From Bacteroidota bacterium (lineage in GTDB: Bacteria; Bacteroidota; Ignavibacteria; Kapaibacteriales; UBA2268): DNA of 64,000 nt. A program made the translations under genes and the position numbers. The stretch is from assembly GCA_004322215.1 (NCBI GenBank), contig SCSM01000039.1, positions 1-64,000 on the forward strand, given 5' to 3'. Below are positions 54,540 through 64,000 of this stretch, one piece after another; position 1 is the first letter of the stretch, and each line of letters starts with the position of its first letter. The notes below the pieces were generated by a model that worked only from the letters and a program-made list of their open reading frames with translations, had not been told where the DNA came from and ran no database searches.

Positions 54540-56711
54540 ATGAAACATGTGTACCTGACTGCAATTCTTGTGATGTTTATATTCATATCTAATGTCAAAT
54601 CGCAAAATCCCGAGTGGATGAATTTTACAAATGGTGAAAAAGTCACATCGTCAGCAGAAGAAGAAAACTTCATTTGGATCGGAACAACAGGTGGTTTGGT
54701 TAAGATTAATAAAACAACCGGAAATCCTACTTTTTATAACAGGTCAAATTCCGGCTTGCCAAGTAACCAAATCTTTTCAATAGCAATTGACAATAGTGGG
54801 AATAAGTGGATTGGAACAGCGGATAGCGGCTTGATAAAGTTTGATGATACTAACTGGACAATATATGATACAGCTTATTATATTTTTACTATTAACCGAT
54901 TAGAGACTATTGTCATAGACAAAAGTGGAAATAAGTGGATAGGGACATGGGGTGGATTGTATAAATTTGATGGTAATGAATGGGTTATATATGTACCTGC
55001 GAATTCTGATATTCCGAGTTCGTTTGTCGAATCAATAGCAATAGACAGTAGTGACAATAAGTGGGTTGGCACTCATAATAAAGGCTTAATAAAATTTGAC
55101 GGAACAAATTGGGTTACTTACGACACAATAAATTCAGGTTTACCGGTTAAGGATGTCCATTCAATTGCTATAGATGATAATGATAATAAATGGATTGGTA
55201 CTTATGGAGGCGGACTGGCAAAATTTGATGGTACAAATTGGATTATTTACAAAAAAACAAATTCAGGATTACCGGATAACAGAATTTTATCATTAGCAAT
55301 AGACAGCAGTGGCAATAAGTGGATTGGTACTAAAAGCGGAGGTTTAACAAAATTTGACGGTACATATTGGATTACTTACGACTCTACAAATTCCGGCTTA
55401 CTTAATAACTGTGTTGTGTCTATAACAATAGACGGAAGTGGAAATAAATGGATCGGTACTGATGGCGGCGGCTTAGTTAAATTTGATGATTCAAAATGGA
55501 CAAAATACAACACATCAAATTCCGGATTGCAGGATAACGATGTTCGAGCAATTGCAATAGAAAGCGGTGTTAAAAACTGGATTGGGGATTTGGGAGGTTT
55601 AACAAAATTCGATGGAACGAATTGGGTTAAATACAATCAAACAAATTCCGGATTACCTTATAACTTCATCCTATCAATAGCAATTGATGAAGATGGAAAT
55701 AAGTGGCTCGCAAATAGTTATGGTGGTTTGACAAAATTTGATGGAACAAATTGGATTTCATATAATACATCTAATTCCGATTTACCTATTAATGATGTCA
55801 TATCAATAGCTATAGACAAAAGTGATAATAAATGGATTGGAATGTGGGATGGAGGCTTAACAAAATTTGACGGAACGAACTGGATTAATTTCGATTTAGA
55901 AAATTGGGGTGTGCATAATGATGATGTCATGGAAATAGCGATTGATTCAAGTGATAATATATGGTTTGGGACACAATATGGATTAACAAAGATTAATGGA
56001 AATAATTGGATTACATATAATACAAATACCGTCGAAGACATGCCTAGTAGCGATATCTGGTCAATAGCAATTGATAAAAGCGACAATAAATGGATTGGTA
56101 CAGATGAAGGCATGGCAAAATTTGATGGTACTAACTGGACTACATATAATACAAGAAATTCCGGATTACCTGATGATGGTGTTGAAACAATAGCAATAGA
56201 CAAAAGTGGTAATAAATGGATTGGGACAACCGGTGGTGGTTTGGCAAAATTTGATGGAATCAATTGGACTGTATATAACATGAAAAATTCCGGCATATCT
56301 GACGACTGGGTCTTTACAATAGCGATAGACGAGAATGGCAATAAGTGGATTGGAACATTGGAAGGTGGCTTAGCAATATTCCGTGAAGGAGGTGTAATAC
56401 TTGATGTTGAATCGGAGCAGGAGCCGGTTGCAAAAAATTTAACATTTAGTAAAAGTTTTCCTAATCCATTTCAATACACAACAAACATTGAATATACATT
56501 ACCTAATGCAGGGAATGTCATCATCAAAATATATGATATGCAGGGGCAGATGGTAAGGAATTTGTATTCAGGTACCATTGATGCAGGTGACCACACAGCC
56601 GTCTGGGATGGCAGGACAGATGCAGGAAACGAAGCACCAAACGGGGTTTATATGTATAGAATACAATCTGTAGGAGAGACCTTATCGGGAAAAATGGTAT
56701 TGATAAGGTGA
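54540..56711 (+). CDS. Secreted propeller protein with 14 'NKWIGT' repeats and a T9SS domain
   Basis: This 723-residue protein has a signal peptide (MKHVYLTAILVMFIFISNVKS). About 14 tandem repeats of roughly 43 residues each follow, with the core 'IAIDKSGNKWIGT.GGGL.KFDGTNW..YNT.NSGLP...V'. Fourteen blades would make two seven-bladed beta-propellers, as in the sensor domains of two-component-regulator-propeller proteins, but no transmembrane or kinase part is present. The end is a FlgD-like/T9SS sorting domain ('SFPNPFQYTTNIEYTLPNAGNVIIKIYDMQGQ' ... 'GVYMYRIQSVGETLSGKMVLIR'). Function is unknown; probably surface-bound or secreted. Confidence 0.88.
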   Translation: MKHVYLTAILVMFIFISNVKSQNPEWMNFTNGEKVTSSAEEENFIWIGTTGGLVKINKTTGNPTFYNRSNSGLPSNQIFSIAIDNSGNKWIGTADSGLIKFDDTNWTIYDTAYYIFTINRLETIVIDKSGNKWIGTWGGLYKFDGNEWVIYVPANSDIPSSFVESIAIDSSDNKWVGTHNKGLIKFDGTNWVTYDTINSGLPVKDVHSIAIDDNDNKWIGTYGGGLAKFDGTNWIIYKKTNSGLPDNRILSLAIDSSGNKWIGTKSGGLTKFDGTYWITYDSTNSGLLNNCVVSITIDGSGNKWIGTDGGGLVKFDDSKWTKYNTSNSGLQDNDVRAIAIESGVKNWIGDLGGLTKFDGTNWVKYNQTNSGLPYNFILSIAIDEDGNKWLANSYGGLTKFDGTNWISYNTSNSDLPINDVISIAIDKSDNKWIGMWDGGLTKFDGTNWINFDLENWGVHNDDVMEIAIDSSDNIWFGTQYGLTKINGNNWITYNTNTVEDMPSSDIWSIAIDKSDNKWIGTDEGMAKFDGTNWTTYNTRNSGLPDDGVETIAIDKSGNKWIGTTGGGLAKFDGINWTVYNMKNSGISDDWVFTIAIDENGNKWIGTLEGGLAIFREGGVILDVESEQEPVAKNLTFSKSFPNPFQYTTNIEYTLPNAGNVIIKIYDMQGQMVRNLYSGTIDAGDHTAVWDGRTDAGNEAPNGVYMYRIQSVGETLSGKMVLIR

Positions 56712-56851
56712 AATCTTTGTGTAAGATGCATTTAATAATTTTTTGTGATTAGAATTCTTAGCGAAGAAAATTATATTGTTTTAGGAATAACATACGTCAT
56801 ATTCCCGATTAATCCTTAATTTTGCTCAATTTTTTCAAAGAATATTTTTAG

Positions 56852-58519
56852 ATGAATAGTAAAGAAAGTATAAGTAAAAAGAAAATATATTTAATTGGCA
56901 TACTGACAGGTGTTCTGCTTGCATTGTCATTTCCTCCAATACCACTACCTTTGCTGAGTTTTGTGGCACTCGTGCCATTGCTATATGCACTCGATTTGAA
57001 ACAATACAAGAAACCATTTTTATTAATCTACTTGACATTTTTCATCTATCACGGGGGAGCAAACTGGTGGATAAGTTCCTGGCGTTCGGAAACCGACCCA
57101 TTCCTTATGATTTCAGGTTTTGCGGTATGGCTTGTTCATCCTTTCTTTTTCTATATCCCATTCGGATTTTTCCTTTACTTCAAAAGAAAATTCGGACTAA
57201 ATACGGCATTATGGCTATTACCATTTGCATGGGTGGGTTTCGAGTGGTTTCACAGTTTAGGTGAATTGGCTTATCCATGGCTAACTGTCGGATATACTCA
57301 AATTTACAACCGATTGTGGGTGCAGGCGGCTGATATAAGCGGTGTTTGGGGATTAAGCTTCCTGATTATACTTATAAATGCTATATTATATAAATTGATA
57401 TTGAAATTCAATTCTCTGCAAGAGGAAAAAAATAAATTTAAGATTTTTATCAGCCAAAAGAAGACAATAGGTCTATCTTCAGCATTGTTTCTTTTGATAA
57501 TTGTGCCAATGATTTATGGCGGCATAAGAATCCCACGGTTTGAACATTCAAAATTGCTAAAGGAAAACAAAACAATAAGAGTAGGAATAATTCAACCGAA
57601 TATTGACCCATGGAAGAAGTGGGAATCCAATGTAATCAGGCAAATCCGCAAGCATAAGTTAATAAGCGATTCACTAAGACATTCAGTCGGAAAACTTGAC
57701 CTTGTGATTTGGAGCGAAACAGCTATACCATTTTTGAATTTCGAATTCAACAGCGACCATAAATTCAGCTATATTCAGGATTGGATTGACTCGTCCGATT
57801 TTTCTCTATTAACCGGATTCGCTGACATTTATTTCTATAAAGACCCAAAGAAAGCATCGGAATCAGCCAAGCCACTGCTTGGTGATTCGAGCAGAATTTA
57901 TGATTCATACAACTCTGCGATTGTGATTAATCCAACACCTTATAATACCGGTACCGAGATTTACCGCAAGATGAAATTAACTCCTTTCGGTGAGCGGGTT
58001 CCATACGAGGAACTTTTCCAATTTGCAAAGAAATGGGTTGAATGGGGAGTCGGTATATCGAGCTGGGCATTCGGTCAAAAACAATCAGTCCTTCAAATAA
58101 AAAATGATAGAGCTGACACTAAGATTGGTTCAATTATTTGCATTGAATCAATATACCCGGTATTTGTTAGGAACTTCGTTTCTCTCGATGCAAATATTTT
58201 GACTGTAATTACAAATGACGGGTGGTACGATTTTACAGTAGGACCTGAACAACATTATCAGATTGCATGCATGAGGGCAATCGAGACAAGACGGTACATA
58301 GCAAGATGTGCCAATACAGGTGTTTCAGGATTTATTACTCCGACAGGAAATTCATTATATAAAGCTCCACAATATATACCCATAGGATTTACGGCGAGTG
58401 TCCCTTTATTAAATGAGAAATCATTTTATGTTAAATACGGAGATTGGCTCGTTTACTTTTGTTCGGGAATAAGTGTATTGTTTTTGTTCATATCATTCTT
58501 CAGGAAATCATATAATTAA
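56852..58519 (+). CDS. lnt: Apolipoprotein N-acyltransferase
   Basis: The 555-residue membrane protein has about six N-terminal helices, then a nitrilase domain with the catalytic triad E289 ('VIWSETAIPF'), K375 ('RKMKLTPFGERVPYE') and C430 ('GSIICIESIYP'), and a final helix. The order and spacing correspond to E. coli Lnt (E267, K335, C387). It adds the third acyl chain to lipoproteins, consistent with the several lipoproteins in this window. Confidence 0.93.
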   Translation: MNSKESISKKKIYLIGILTGVLLALSFPPIPLPLLSFVALVPLLYALDLKQYKKPFLLIYLTFFIYHGGANWWISSWRSETDPFLMISGFAVWLVHPFFFYIPFGFFLYFKRKFGLNTALWLLPFAWVGFEWFHSLGELAYPWLTVGYTQIYNRLWVQAADISGVWGLSFLIILINAILYKLILKFNSLQEEKNKFKIFISQKKTIGLSSALFLLIIVPMIYGGIRIPRFEHSKLLKENKTIRVGIIQPNIDPWKKWESNVIRQIRKHKLISDSLRHSVGKLDLVIWSETAIPFLNFEFNSDHKFSYIQDWIDSSDFSLLTGFADIYFYKDPKKASESAKPLLGDSSRIYDSYNSAIVINPTPYNTGTEIYRKMKLTPFGERVPYEELFQFAKKWVEWGVGISSWAFGQKQSVLQIKNDRADTKIGSIICIESIYPVFVRNFVSLDANILTVITNDGWYDFTVGPEQHYQIACMRAIETRRYIARCANTGVSGFITPTGNSLYKAPQYIPIGFTASVPLLNEKSFYVKYGDWLVYFCSGISVLFLFISFFRKSYN

Positions 58520-58622
58520 TAATAGAATTTGGTTTTTCCCTTTTTTTTTAAGAATTTGAAAGATTGAAATGAAATTTCAATAAAGGATATTTTTTAATAT
58601 TTATTGATATGGGAGTGACCCG

Positions 58623-61600
58623 ATGAAAAAAGTTATTAATTATTTAATATTTCTTGTGATTTTGACTTCATTGAACTTTGCGGCAGTGCCGTATAATATG
58701 AGAATGCAAGCCGAACAGCAAAAAAATAAACAAATTGACAATTCTAATATTGCTTACCAGATCCGTCTCGATGGGAAAAAGCTTGCAGATGGTTCATACG
58801 AGCCGGTTAGGGTGTATAATATCGAGAGAGTCGGCTCGCAGCATTATTTTCAGAATATGTTCATTCTCAAGACAAAGCAGTATTACAAGGTTGGTAAAGA
58901 GGATGTATTACTGGGAACAACAGCATTACAATCAAAATTATCCGAATTGAAAATTAAGAAAATCAATGCACCATTTTCGCAAAAAGCGGAAAGTGAATTG
59001 CTTTCAGCAGATATTGTCGGATTGTCCAGGATATATGAAATATATTACGAAGAAAATGTTGACCCATACGAGATATGTGCAGAACTGATGAAGAATCCGG
59101 ACGTAGAGTATGCAGTTCCGGTTTTCAAGCGTTATACAAATATAATTCCCAATGACCCGAAGTATAAAGACAATAGTCAATGGGGTTTAAAAAAAATAGG
59201 CATGGAAACCGCATGGTCAATTAGCCAGGGGGATACTAACGTAGTAATCGGAATTGTTGATTCAGGAACTGATTGGTCTCATGAAGACTTGGAGAAAAAC
59301 ATTTATATTAACCGTGGTGAAGATGGATTAGATGATGAGGGAAAAAGCAAAAGGACAAATGGCAAGGATGATGATGATAATGACAAAATAGACGATTGGC
59401 ATGGCTGGGCATTAGTTGGAAACGTTACAAACGATGATATAAGTAATAGCATTTGGAAAGAAAATAATAATCCAAAAAATCCATTAAATACACATGGCAC
59501 ACATGTAGCCGGGTGTGCTTCTGCTGTTACTGACAATGGCAAAGGTGTTGCCGGACCGGGATTTAAGTGTAAATTATTACCTGTCAAATGTTCAGCAGAC
59601 CAAGACAATGAAGGGTATATATTTCGTGGCTATGTAGGAATAGTTTATGCTGCCGATATGGGATGCAAGGTAATCAATTGCAGTTGGGGCGGAGCCGGTT
59701 CAAGCCCTGCCGAACAAGATGCAATAACTTATGCTTATCATAATAAAGGTGCAGTAGTAGTTGTTGCTGCAGGTAATCTAAACGGATTCAATATTGACCA
59801 GGGAGGGCAGTATCCTGCCAACTATGACCATGTTTTATGTGTCGGAGCAACAAAAAGCAATGACCAGGTAGCCGGCTTTTCTAACATAGGAAGACATGTT
59901 GATGTTTATACTCCAGGCGAAGGGATTATGGCAACATTACCAAACAACTCGTATGGCAATAATAGTGGAACTTCTATGGCTTCACCTATTACTGCAGGAG
60001 TTGTGGCTTTAGTCAGGTCTCTTCATCCTACATGGTCAGTCGATAAAGTCATGCATCAGATAAGAAGTACATCTGATAATGTAGTAGACCCAAATAACAG
60101 GAGCTATTATTATGGAAGAATCAACGCATCTAATGCACTGCAATTCAATAACGGAGGTTCACAAAATATTCCCGGTGTTGAAGTTGAATCATTTACAATT
60201 GCAGGAGGGAATTCACTTACAAGCAGTAACAGCACACTTGTTACACTGAAAATCACCAATTATCTTTCACAGGCAACAAACCTCGTGATAAGATTGTCAC
60301 CTATGAGCAGTTACCTGACTATTGAAGACACGACTATTACACTTGGGAATCTCAGGGGCGAAGATAGTACTAATGCCAACATAATTGTTCAACTTCTCCC
60401 AAGCAACCCATGGTATAATGGTACTGCTGATTTTCTTGTTACATTTGAATCAGGTTCATACAGGGATTATCAGATTGTAAAACTACCTGTTAATATATAT
60501 AATAACAATCTATATACAAGATTAGCGCCGCTGAATACAGATGAAACACAACAATGGTTTACAGCAATGGCTACTTCCGAAACAAATGTGTGGGCTGTCG
60601 GCAGGAATGGAGTATTTAGAGGAAATAGCGGATATTTAAAATGGAGAAATTCACCCGAACCAAAGCTATATTTGAGTGGTGCAAATTTGTATTCATTATA
60701 TGCATTCGATGAGTCGAGAGTATTTATGGGTTCGGGAAACAACAATGGGCAGGCAGCGATTTACAGAACAATTGATGGTGGGCAAAGTCCCTGGGAATCA
60801 AAAGATGTATCGAATATAACAGGATTCATCAATGACATCCACTTTTTCGATAATAATAACGGAATATTCCTCGGTGACCCCAAGAACAATAAATTTGGAG
60901 TAGGAGTAACGAGCAATGGAGGGCAAAACTGGACTGCAGTAAATGCTCCGGCACCTCTTTCAGGTGAAACAGGATTAGTGCAATCAGTCTCGTGGTTAGG
61001 AGATTACGGATGGTTTGGCACGACAAAAGGGAGGGTATTCAGAACAACAAACAGGGGAGCAACATGGCTTGAGAGTTCAATTACTGGTGCTGCAGTGACC
61101 CATCTATTGTCTTTCCGAGATAATTTGAACGGCATTGCAATCTATTCCGAAACAAATGATGTCTTTGCCGACAGAATTGTTGCATCAACAAGTAACGGCG
61201 GTTCTACCTGGCTAAGAAATAAAAGTAATCTTACAAAAAAAGGTTTTTCGCCTGTTCATCTGTTTTATCCGGATAGTTCATCAATGATTTATGCGCTTTG
61301 TTTACATGGAGAAGTATTAGGTACTTCGGACTATGGTACGACATGGTATCCGGCACTTACCGAAAAAGAAGGGAAGGTGTTGGTAGGAGGGCATGTAAAA
61401 CTAAATGAAAACCGTGTGCGGTTATGGGAAGTAGGAAGTGCGGTTGGTTATCTTGATTTCGGATATATTCCATTGAATGCAAACAGAGATTTGGAACTTG
61501 TATCAGGTAACCAGGTGAACTATGATAGCGTATTTGTGGGAAGTATATTTTTAAAAAATGTAGAAATTAAGAATAAGGGAAATATAGATGTTAATATTTT

Positions 61601-62108
61601 TTCCGCAAATATTAATTATTCCGGGGGTGTTGATTCAAGTGAATTTTCATTTTTTGGAAATCCGGTCACTCCTATTTCACCGGGAGGTTTGAAAAAGATA
61701 AAGATCAAGTTTCAGCCAGCAAAGATAGGGGTGAGAACAGCTGGTTTATATATTAAATCGGACGGTTCACCGGATGAGTTTTCTATTGTGTTGACCGGTG
61801 TCGGGAAAGATACATCAACTTCGGCAGTAGAAACTAATGAATTTGATAATTTCTATTTAAATAATATCAGCCCGAATCCTGTTTCGGTGATGGCTTATGT
61901 AGGTTTCACAGTGCCTACCGACGGGTATGTAGAAATATCTCTATATAATTCGCTCGGTATTGAAATGAAAAGCATATATAACGGTAATGCATCAGCGGGA
62001 GAAAATGTAATACCAATTAATACTGATGAATTTACTCCTGGAGTGTATTATATAAGAATGAAATACGGCGAAAGAATACTCACCAGAAAATTTGTAGTGA
62101 GTAGATAG
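58623..62108 (+). CDS. Secreted subtilisin-like (S8) protease with propeller-like and T9SS domains
   Basis: This 1161-residue protein has a signal peptide (MKKVINYLIFLVILTSLNFAA) and an inhibitor-like prodomain to about residue 170. The S8 domain has catalytic D213 ('GIVDSGTDWSHEDL'), H291 ('NTHGTHVAGCAS'), oxyanion Asn near N385 ('AAGNLNG') and S451 ('NNSGTSMASPITAGV'). An Asp-rich loop ('KDDDDNDKIDDW') may bind Ca2+. Residues about 640-960 resemble Ycf48/BNR-type propeller blades ('TSNGGQNWTAV', 'TTNRGATWLES'). An immunoglobulin-like domain follows, and the C-terminus is a T9SS domain ('NISPNPVSVMAYVGFTV' ... 'GVYYIRMKYGERILTRKFVVSR'). Confidence 0.94.
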   Translation: MKKVINYLIFLVILTSLNFAAVPYNMRMQAEQQKNKQIDNSNIAYQIRLDGKKLADGSYEPVRVYNIERVGSQHYFQNMFILKTKQYYKVGKEDVLLGTTALQSKLSELKIKKINAPFSQKAESELLSADIVGLSRIYEIYYEENVDPYEICAELMKNPDVEYAVPVFKRYTNIIPNDPKYKDNSQWGLKKIGMETAWSISQGDTNVVIGIVDSGTDWSHEDLEKNIYINRGEDGLDDEGKSKRTNGKDDDDNDKIDDWHGWALVGNVTNDDISNSIWKENNNPKNPLNTHGTHVAGCASAVTDNGKGVAGPGFKCKLLPVKCSADQDNEGYIFRGYVGIVYAADMGCKVINCSWGGAGSSPAEQDAITYAYHNKGAVVVVAAGNLNGFNIDQGGQYPANYDHVLCVGATKSNDQVAGFSNIGRHVDVYTPGEGIMATLPNNSYGNNSGTSMASPITAGVVALVRSLHPTWSVDKVMHQIRSTSDNVVDPNNRSYYYGRINASNALQFNNGGSQNIPGVEVESFTIAGGNSLTSSNSTLVTLKITNYLSQATNLVIRLSPMSSYLTIEDTTITLGNLRGEDSTNANIIVQLLPSNPWYNGTADFLVTFESGSYRDYQIVKLPVNIYNNNLYTRLAPLNTDETQQWFTAMATSETNVWAVGRNGVFRGNSGYLKWRNSPEPKLYLSGANLYSLYAFDESRVFMGSGNNNGQAAIYRTIDGGQSPWESKDVSNITGFINDIHFFDNNNGIFLGDPKNNKFGVGVTSNGGQNWTAVNAPAPLSGETGLVQSVSWLGDYGWFGTTKGRVFRTTNRGATWLESSITGAAVTHLLSFRDNLNGIAIYSETNDVFADRIVASTSNGGSTWLRNKSNLTKKGFSPVHLFYPDSSSMIYALCLHGEVLGTSDYGTTWYPALTEKEGKVLVGGHVKLNENRVRLWEVGSAVGYLDFGYIPLNANRDLELVSGNQVNYDSVFVGSIFLKNVEIKNKGNIDVNIFSANINYSGGVDSSEFSFFGNPVTPISPGGLKKIKIKFQPAKIGVRTAGLYIKSDGSPDEFSIVLTGVGKDTSTSAVETNEFDNFYLNNISPNPVSVMAYVGFTVPTDGYVEISLYNSLGIEMKSIYNGNASAGENVIPINTDEFTPGVYYIRMKYGERILTRKFVVSR

Positions 62109-62185
62109 AAATATTATTTTGTGTCATTCTTTAAAAAAAAATGACAGAATTGAAAAAAATAATTTTTTTCTGATAAAGGTTCGTA

Positions 62186-63085
62186 ATGATTTTAATATCC
62201 CTCATTATGGCTGTCGCACCGGCAGTCCTTGTACTATTATACTATTACAGACAAGATAAGGCAAAGCCGGAACCAAAAGGTCTGGTCACAAAAATCTTTT
62301 TCCTTGGATTTGCGAGTATAATCCCAGCAATAATAATTGAATTAATTTTAGACCAGGTAGCCGGAGTAATTTCATTTCTGCCATTAATATATTATTTAAT
62401 AAAGTCATTTATCGTAGCCGGATTTGTCGAAGAAAATCTAAAACTTTTTGTAGTGAAGCAGTTTGCTTACAAAGATTCACATTTCGATGAAGTAATGGAC
62501 GGCATTGTGTATGCAGTGGTTGCGAGCATGGGATTTGCGTGTTTCGAAAATGTGTTGTATGTGTCCGGTGGGGGATGGAGCATAGCATTGTTAAGGGCAT
62601 TCACAGCTGTCCCACTTCATGCAGTTGCTTCAGGGATAATGGGATTCTACATAGGTAAAGCAAAATTCGCCGGGACAGATTCCGAAGAGTTAAAATTAAT
62701 ATCAAAAGGCATGATGATTGCCGTACTTATTCATGGGGCTTACGATTTCTTCTTATTCTCCATGCCTGTATTGGGAGATGCTGTCGGGCTTCTGGTAATA
62801 CCGATAATTATAGGTTCGTTTTTGTTCCTGCGTAAGAAAATCAAACTTGCAATTGCAGAGGACATCCGGGAAGGCAGAACAACTGAAGAATATTCATTAA
62901 GACAATTAATGCCATTACCCGGTGCTGTACAGGATTTCAGCAAAATGAGCCGGACCGAATTATACCGTCATCTGGAAATGGAAAGAATGCACAAGCAGAT
63001 GTTCGGAAGCACTCCGGCAAAGCCATTTAAGGATGAGTTTGACCAAGAGATTGAAAGGGGAGAAGATTATCAAGAAATAACGTAG
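62186..63085 (+). CDS. PrsW-family intramembrane protease-like protein
   Basis: This 299-residue protein has about seven to eight membrane helices and the PrsW/RsiW-protease motifs: 'VAGFVEENLKLFVVKQ' (EExxK), 'DEVMDGIVYAVVASMGFACFENVLYV', 'AVPLHAVASGIMGFYIGKAK' and 'VLIHGAYDFFLF'. PrsW-type enzymes carry out site-1 cleavage of anti-sigma factors or other membrane proteins. A hydrophilic tail of about 60 residues follows. The partner is unknown. Confidence 0.9.
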   Translation: MILISLIMAVAPAVLVLLYYYRQDKAKPEPKGLVTKIFFLGFASIIPAIIIELILDQVAGVISFLPLIYYLIKSFIVAGFVEENLKLFVVKQFAYKDSHFDEVMDGIVYAVVASMGFACFENVLYVSGGGWSIALLRAFTAVPLHAVASGIMGFYIGKAKFAGTDSEELKLISKGMMIAVLIHGAYDFFLFSMPVLGDAVGLLVIPIIIGSFLFLRKKIKLAIAEDIREGRTTEEYSLRQLMPLPGAVQDFSKMSRTELYRHLEMERMHKQMFGSTPAKPFKDEFDQEIERGEDYQEIT

Positions 63086-63220
63086 TAGCACAATATTGAA
63101 AAATAAATACAGATTTTACAAAAGGTAATTTTTGCATAAATAATTTAAACAAGCATTAAAATATACTATACCTCTGTTTCCATCGTTATAACTTCGATTT
63201 TTTAACAACAAAAACATAAA

Positions 63221-63544
63221 ATGATTTTCAATAAAAGCAGGATAGAGAGAGAAAAAATTACAGTTGGTGCTATGATAAGCAAATACTGCAAAATAGAGCA
63301 TCACACAAAAGGGGAACTTTGCGAGGATTGCAGTAAAATGTTTGAATATGTAATGAAGAAGTTAGATAGATGCCCTTTCGATGAGGATAAGCCAACATGC
63401 CTTAATTGTTCGATACATTGCTATAAATCAGAAGAAAGGGAAAAAATTAGGCAAATTATGAGCATCGCAGGACCAAAAATGTTATGGGAACATCCAATGC
63501 TTGCCATAATGCATTTGATTGATAACAGGAAGAGCAAAAAGTAA
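63221..63544 (+). CDS. ygbA: YgbA-family protein (nitrous oxide-stimulated promoter family)
   Basis: The 107-residue product fits the family along its length: 'SRIEREKITVGAMISKYCKIEHHTKGELCEDCSKMFEYVMKKLDRCPFDEDKPTCLNCSIHCYKSEEREKIRQIMSIAGPKMLWEHPMLAIMHLID' in its order of motifs (C..C pairs, 'CPF..DKPTC..C.IHCYK', 'GP.ML..HP'). The paired Cys suggest a bound metal. In enterobacteria ygbA is induced by nitric oxide through NsrR and linked to recovery from nitrosative stress. No NsrR-type palindrome was recognised upstream here. Confidence 0.9.
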   Translation: MIFNKSRIEREKITVGAMISKYCKIEHHTKGELCEDCSKMFEYVMKKLDRCPFDEDKPTCLNCSIHCYKSEEREKIRQIMSIAGPKMLWEHPMLAIMHLIDNRKSKK

Positions 63545-63633
63545 GAAGTAATATTAAACTGATTGTAGTTATCATAATAATTCATACTTAATAATATTTT
63601 CAATAATGTACCAAACCCATTTTATTATTATTT

Positions 63634-64000
63634 TTAATTTTTCGCCAAAGGAACAGTAAAATGAAAAGTGCTTCCAATTCCTTCTTCACTTTCGACCCAA
63701 ATCCTGCCTCCGTTTTTTTGAGCATATTCCTTGCAAAGCAGAAGTCCTAATCCTGTACTTGGCTCGTTATCAGTACCCTGTTGAGAGACTTTTACATCAA
63801 CTTTAAAAAGATCCCCCAAAGACTTTTTGTTAATACCAATACCATTGTCCTTAACTGAAATTTTAACAAAATCATTTTCTATTATTTCAGAAGCTATAAG
63901 AATGTTCCCGTGGCGATTTGTAAATTTTATTGCATTAGAAATTAAATTTCTTAAAACAGTATCCAGCATTTGCATATCTGCAAAGATATTAATCCCATCG
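63634..64000 (-). CDS. Sensor histidine kinase, C-terminal ATPase part (5' end outside window)
   Basis: The minus-strand frame is open through the right edge: before the ATG at 63975 it continues as 'DGINIFAD', so that ATG is internal. The visible part is the HATPase_c domain with N-box 'TVLRNLISNAIKFTNRHG', G1 'KDNGIGI', G2 'STGLGLLLCKEYAQKNGG' and the end 'EEGIGSTFHFTVPL'. It is the catalytic core of a two-component kinase without a C-terminal receiver. The sensor part lies outside. Confidence 0.92.
   Translation of the reverse strand, partial: DGINIFADMQMLDTVLRNLISNAIKFTNRHGNILIASEIIENDFVKISVKDNGIGINKKSLGDLFKVDVKVSQQGTDNEPSTGLGLLLCKEYAQKNGGRIWVESEEGIGSTFHFTVPLAKN

Noticed and set aside
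54780-56400. Regularly spaced DNA repeats that could look like a tandem or CRISPR-type array
   Set aside because: They stay in one continuous reading frame and encode the 'NKWIGT' propeller blades of a secreted protein.

Overview
The window is AT-rich bacterial chromosome with closely packed genes and short intergenic gaps. Eight secreted proteins are visible as likely type IX secretion (T9SS) cargo: seven end in a C-terminal sorting domain ('YPNP/NPNP' followed by 'G.Y....'), and the eighth is cut by the window edge. No T9SS machinery lies inside the window. T9SS cargo restricts the source to the Bacteroidota/Chlorobiota/Ignavibacteria/Kapabacteria group. Together with a dsrABD cluster for dissimilatory sulfite reduction, which is unusual in that group, I favour an uncultured Ignavibacteria- or Kapabacteria-like organism. 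That placement is inference; there is no rRNA gene here.

Layout. 1-6.6 kb: two tandem paralogous secreted propeller proteins and a lipoprotein, all on the minus strand. 6.7-11.9 kb: a radical-SAM/SPASM enzyme overlapping a UbiA-type prenyltransferase, then a large hybrid sensor kinase. 12-19.5 kb (plus strand): two secreted proteins, smpB, a cluster of palindromic repeats, tyrS, a secreted protein of unknown function, an amidohydrolase and a RelE/HigB-like toxin with a shortened partner. 19.6-20.2 kb: an IS200/RAYT-type transposase bracketed by mirrored arrays of a short repeat, next to a toxin-gene remnant. 20.2-29.8 kb: coaE, two methyltransferases, an ABC exporter (ATPase plus FtsX-like permease), tRNA-Glu, a metallo-beta-lactamase-fold hydrolase and a dihydroorotate-dehydrogenase-like enzyme. 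30-33.5 kb: an acidic/His-rich lipoprotein, membrane or surface proteins and a decayed hisH 3' fragment. 33.5-36.8 kb: a manC-rlpA-glycosyltransferase-hisH operon.

37-49 kb: a gingipain-like protein whose catalytic Cys position is Thr, a CPBP protease, rpoN overlapping a DUF3109 gene, a secreted sialidase-like protein, a DUF559 nuclease gene set between palindromic repeats, a secreted M1 aminopeptidase, an aldo/keto reductase and a small aspartyl protease. 49.9-52.5 kb: the dsrA-dsrB-dsrD operon, with strong Shine-Dalgarno sequences and its own terminator. 52.8-64 kb: a LEA14-like lipoprotein, a response regulator, a 14-repeat propeller protein, lnt, a subtilisin-like secreted protease, a PrsW-family protease, a YgbA-family gene and the 3' part of a histidine kinase.

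The most distinctive content is the sulfite reductase operon in a T9SS-bearing bacterium. Next come three kinds of small palindrome-associated elements (the RAYT unit, the DUF559 unit and the smpB-tyrS hairpin cluster) and several apparently degenerate proteins or gene remnants.
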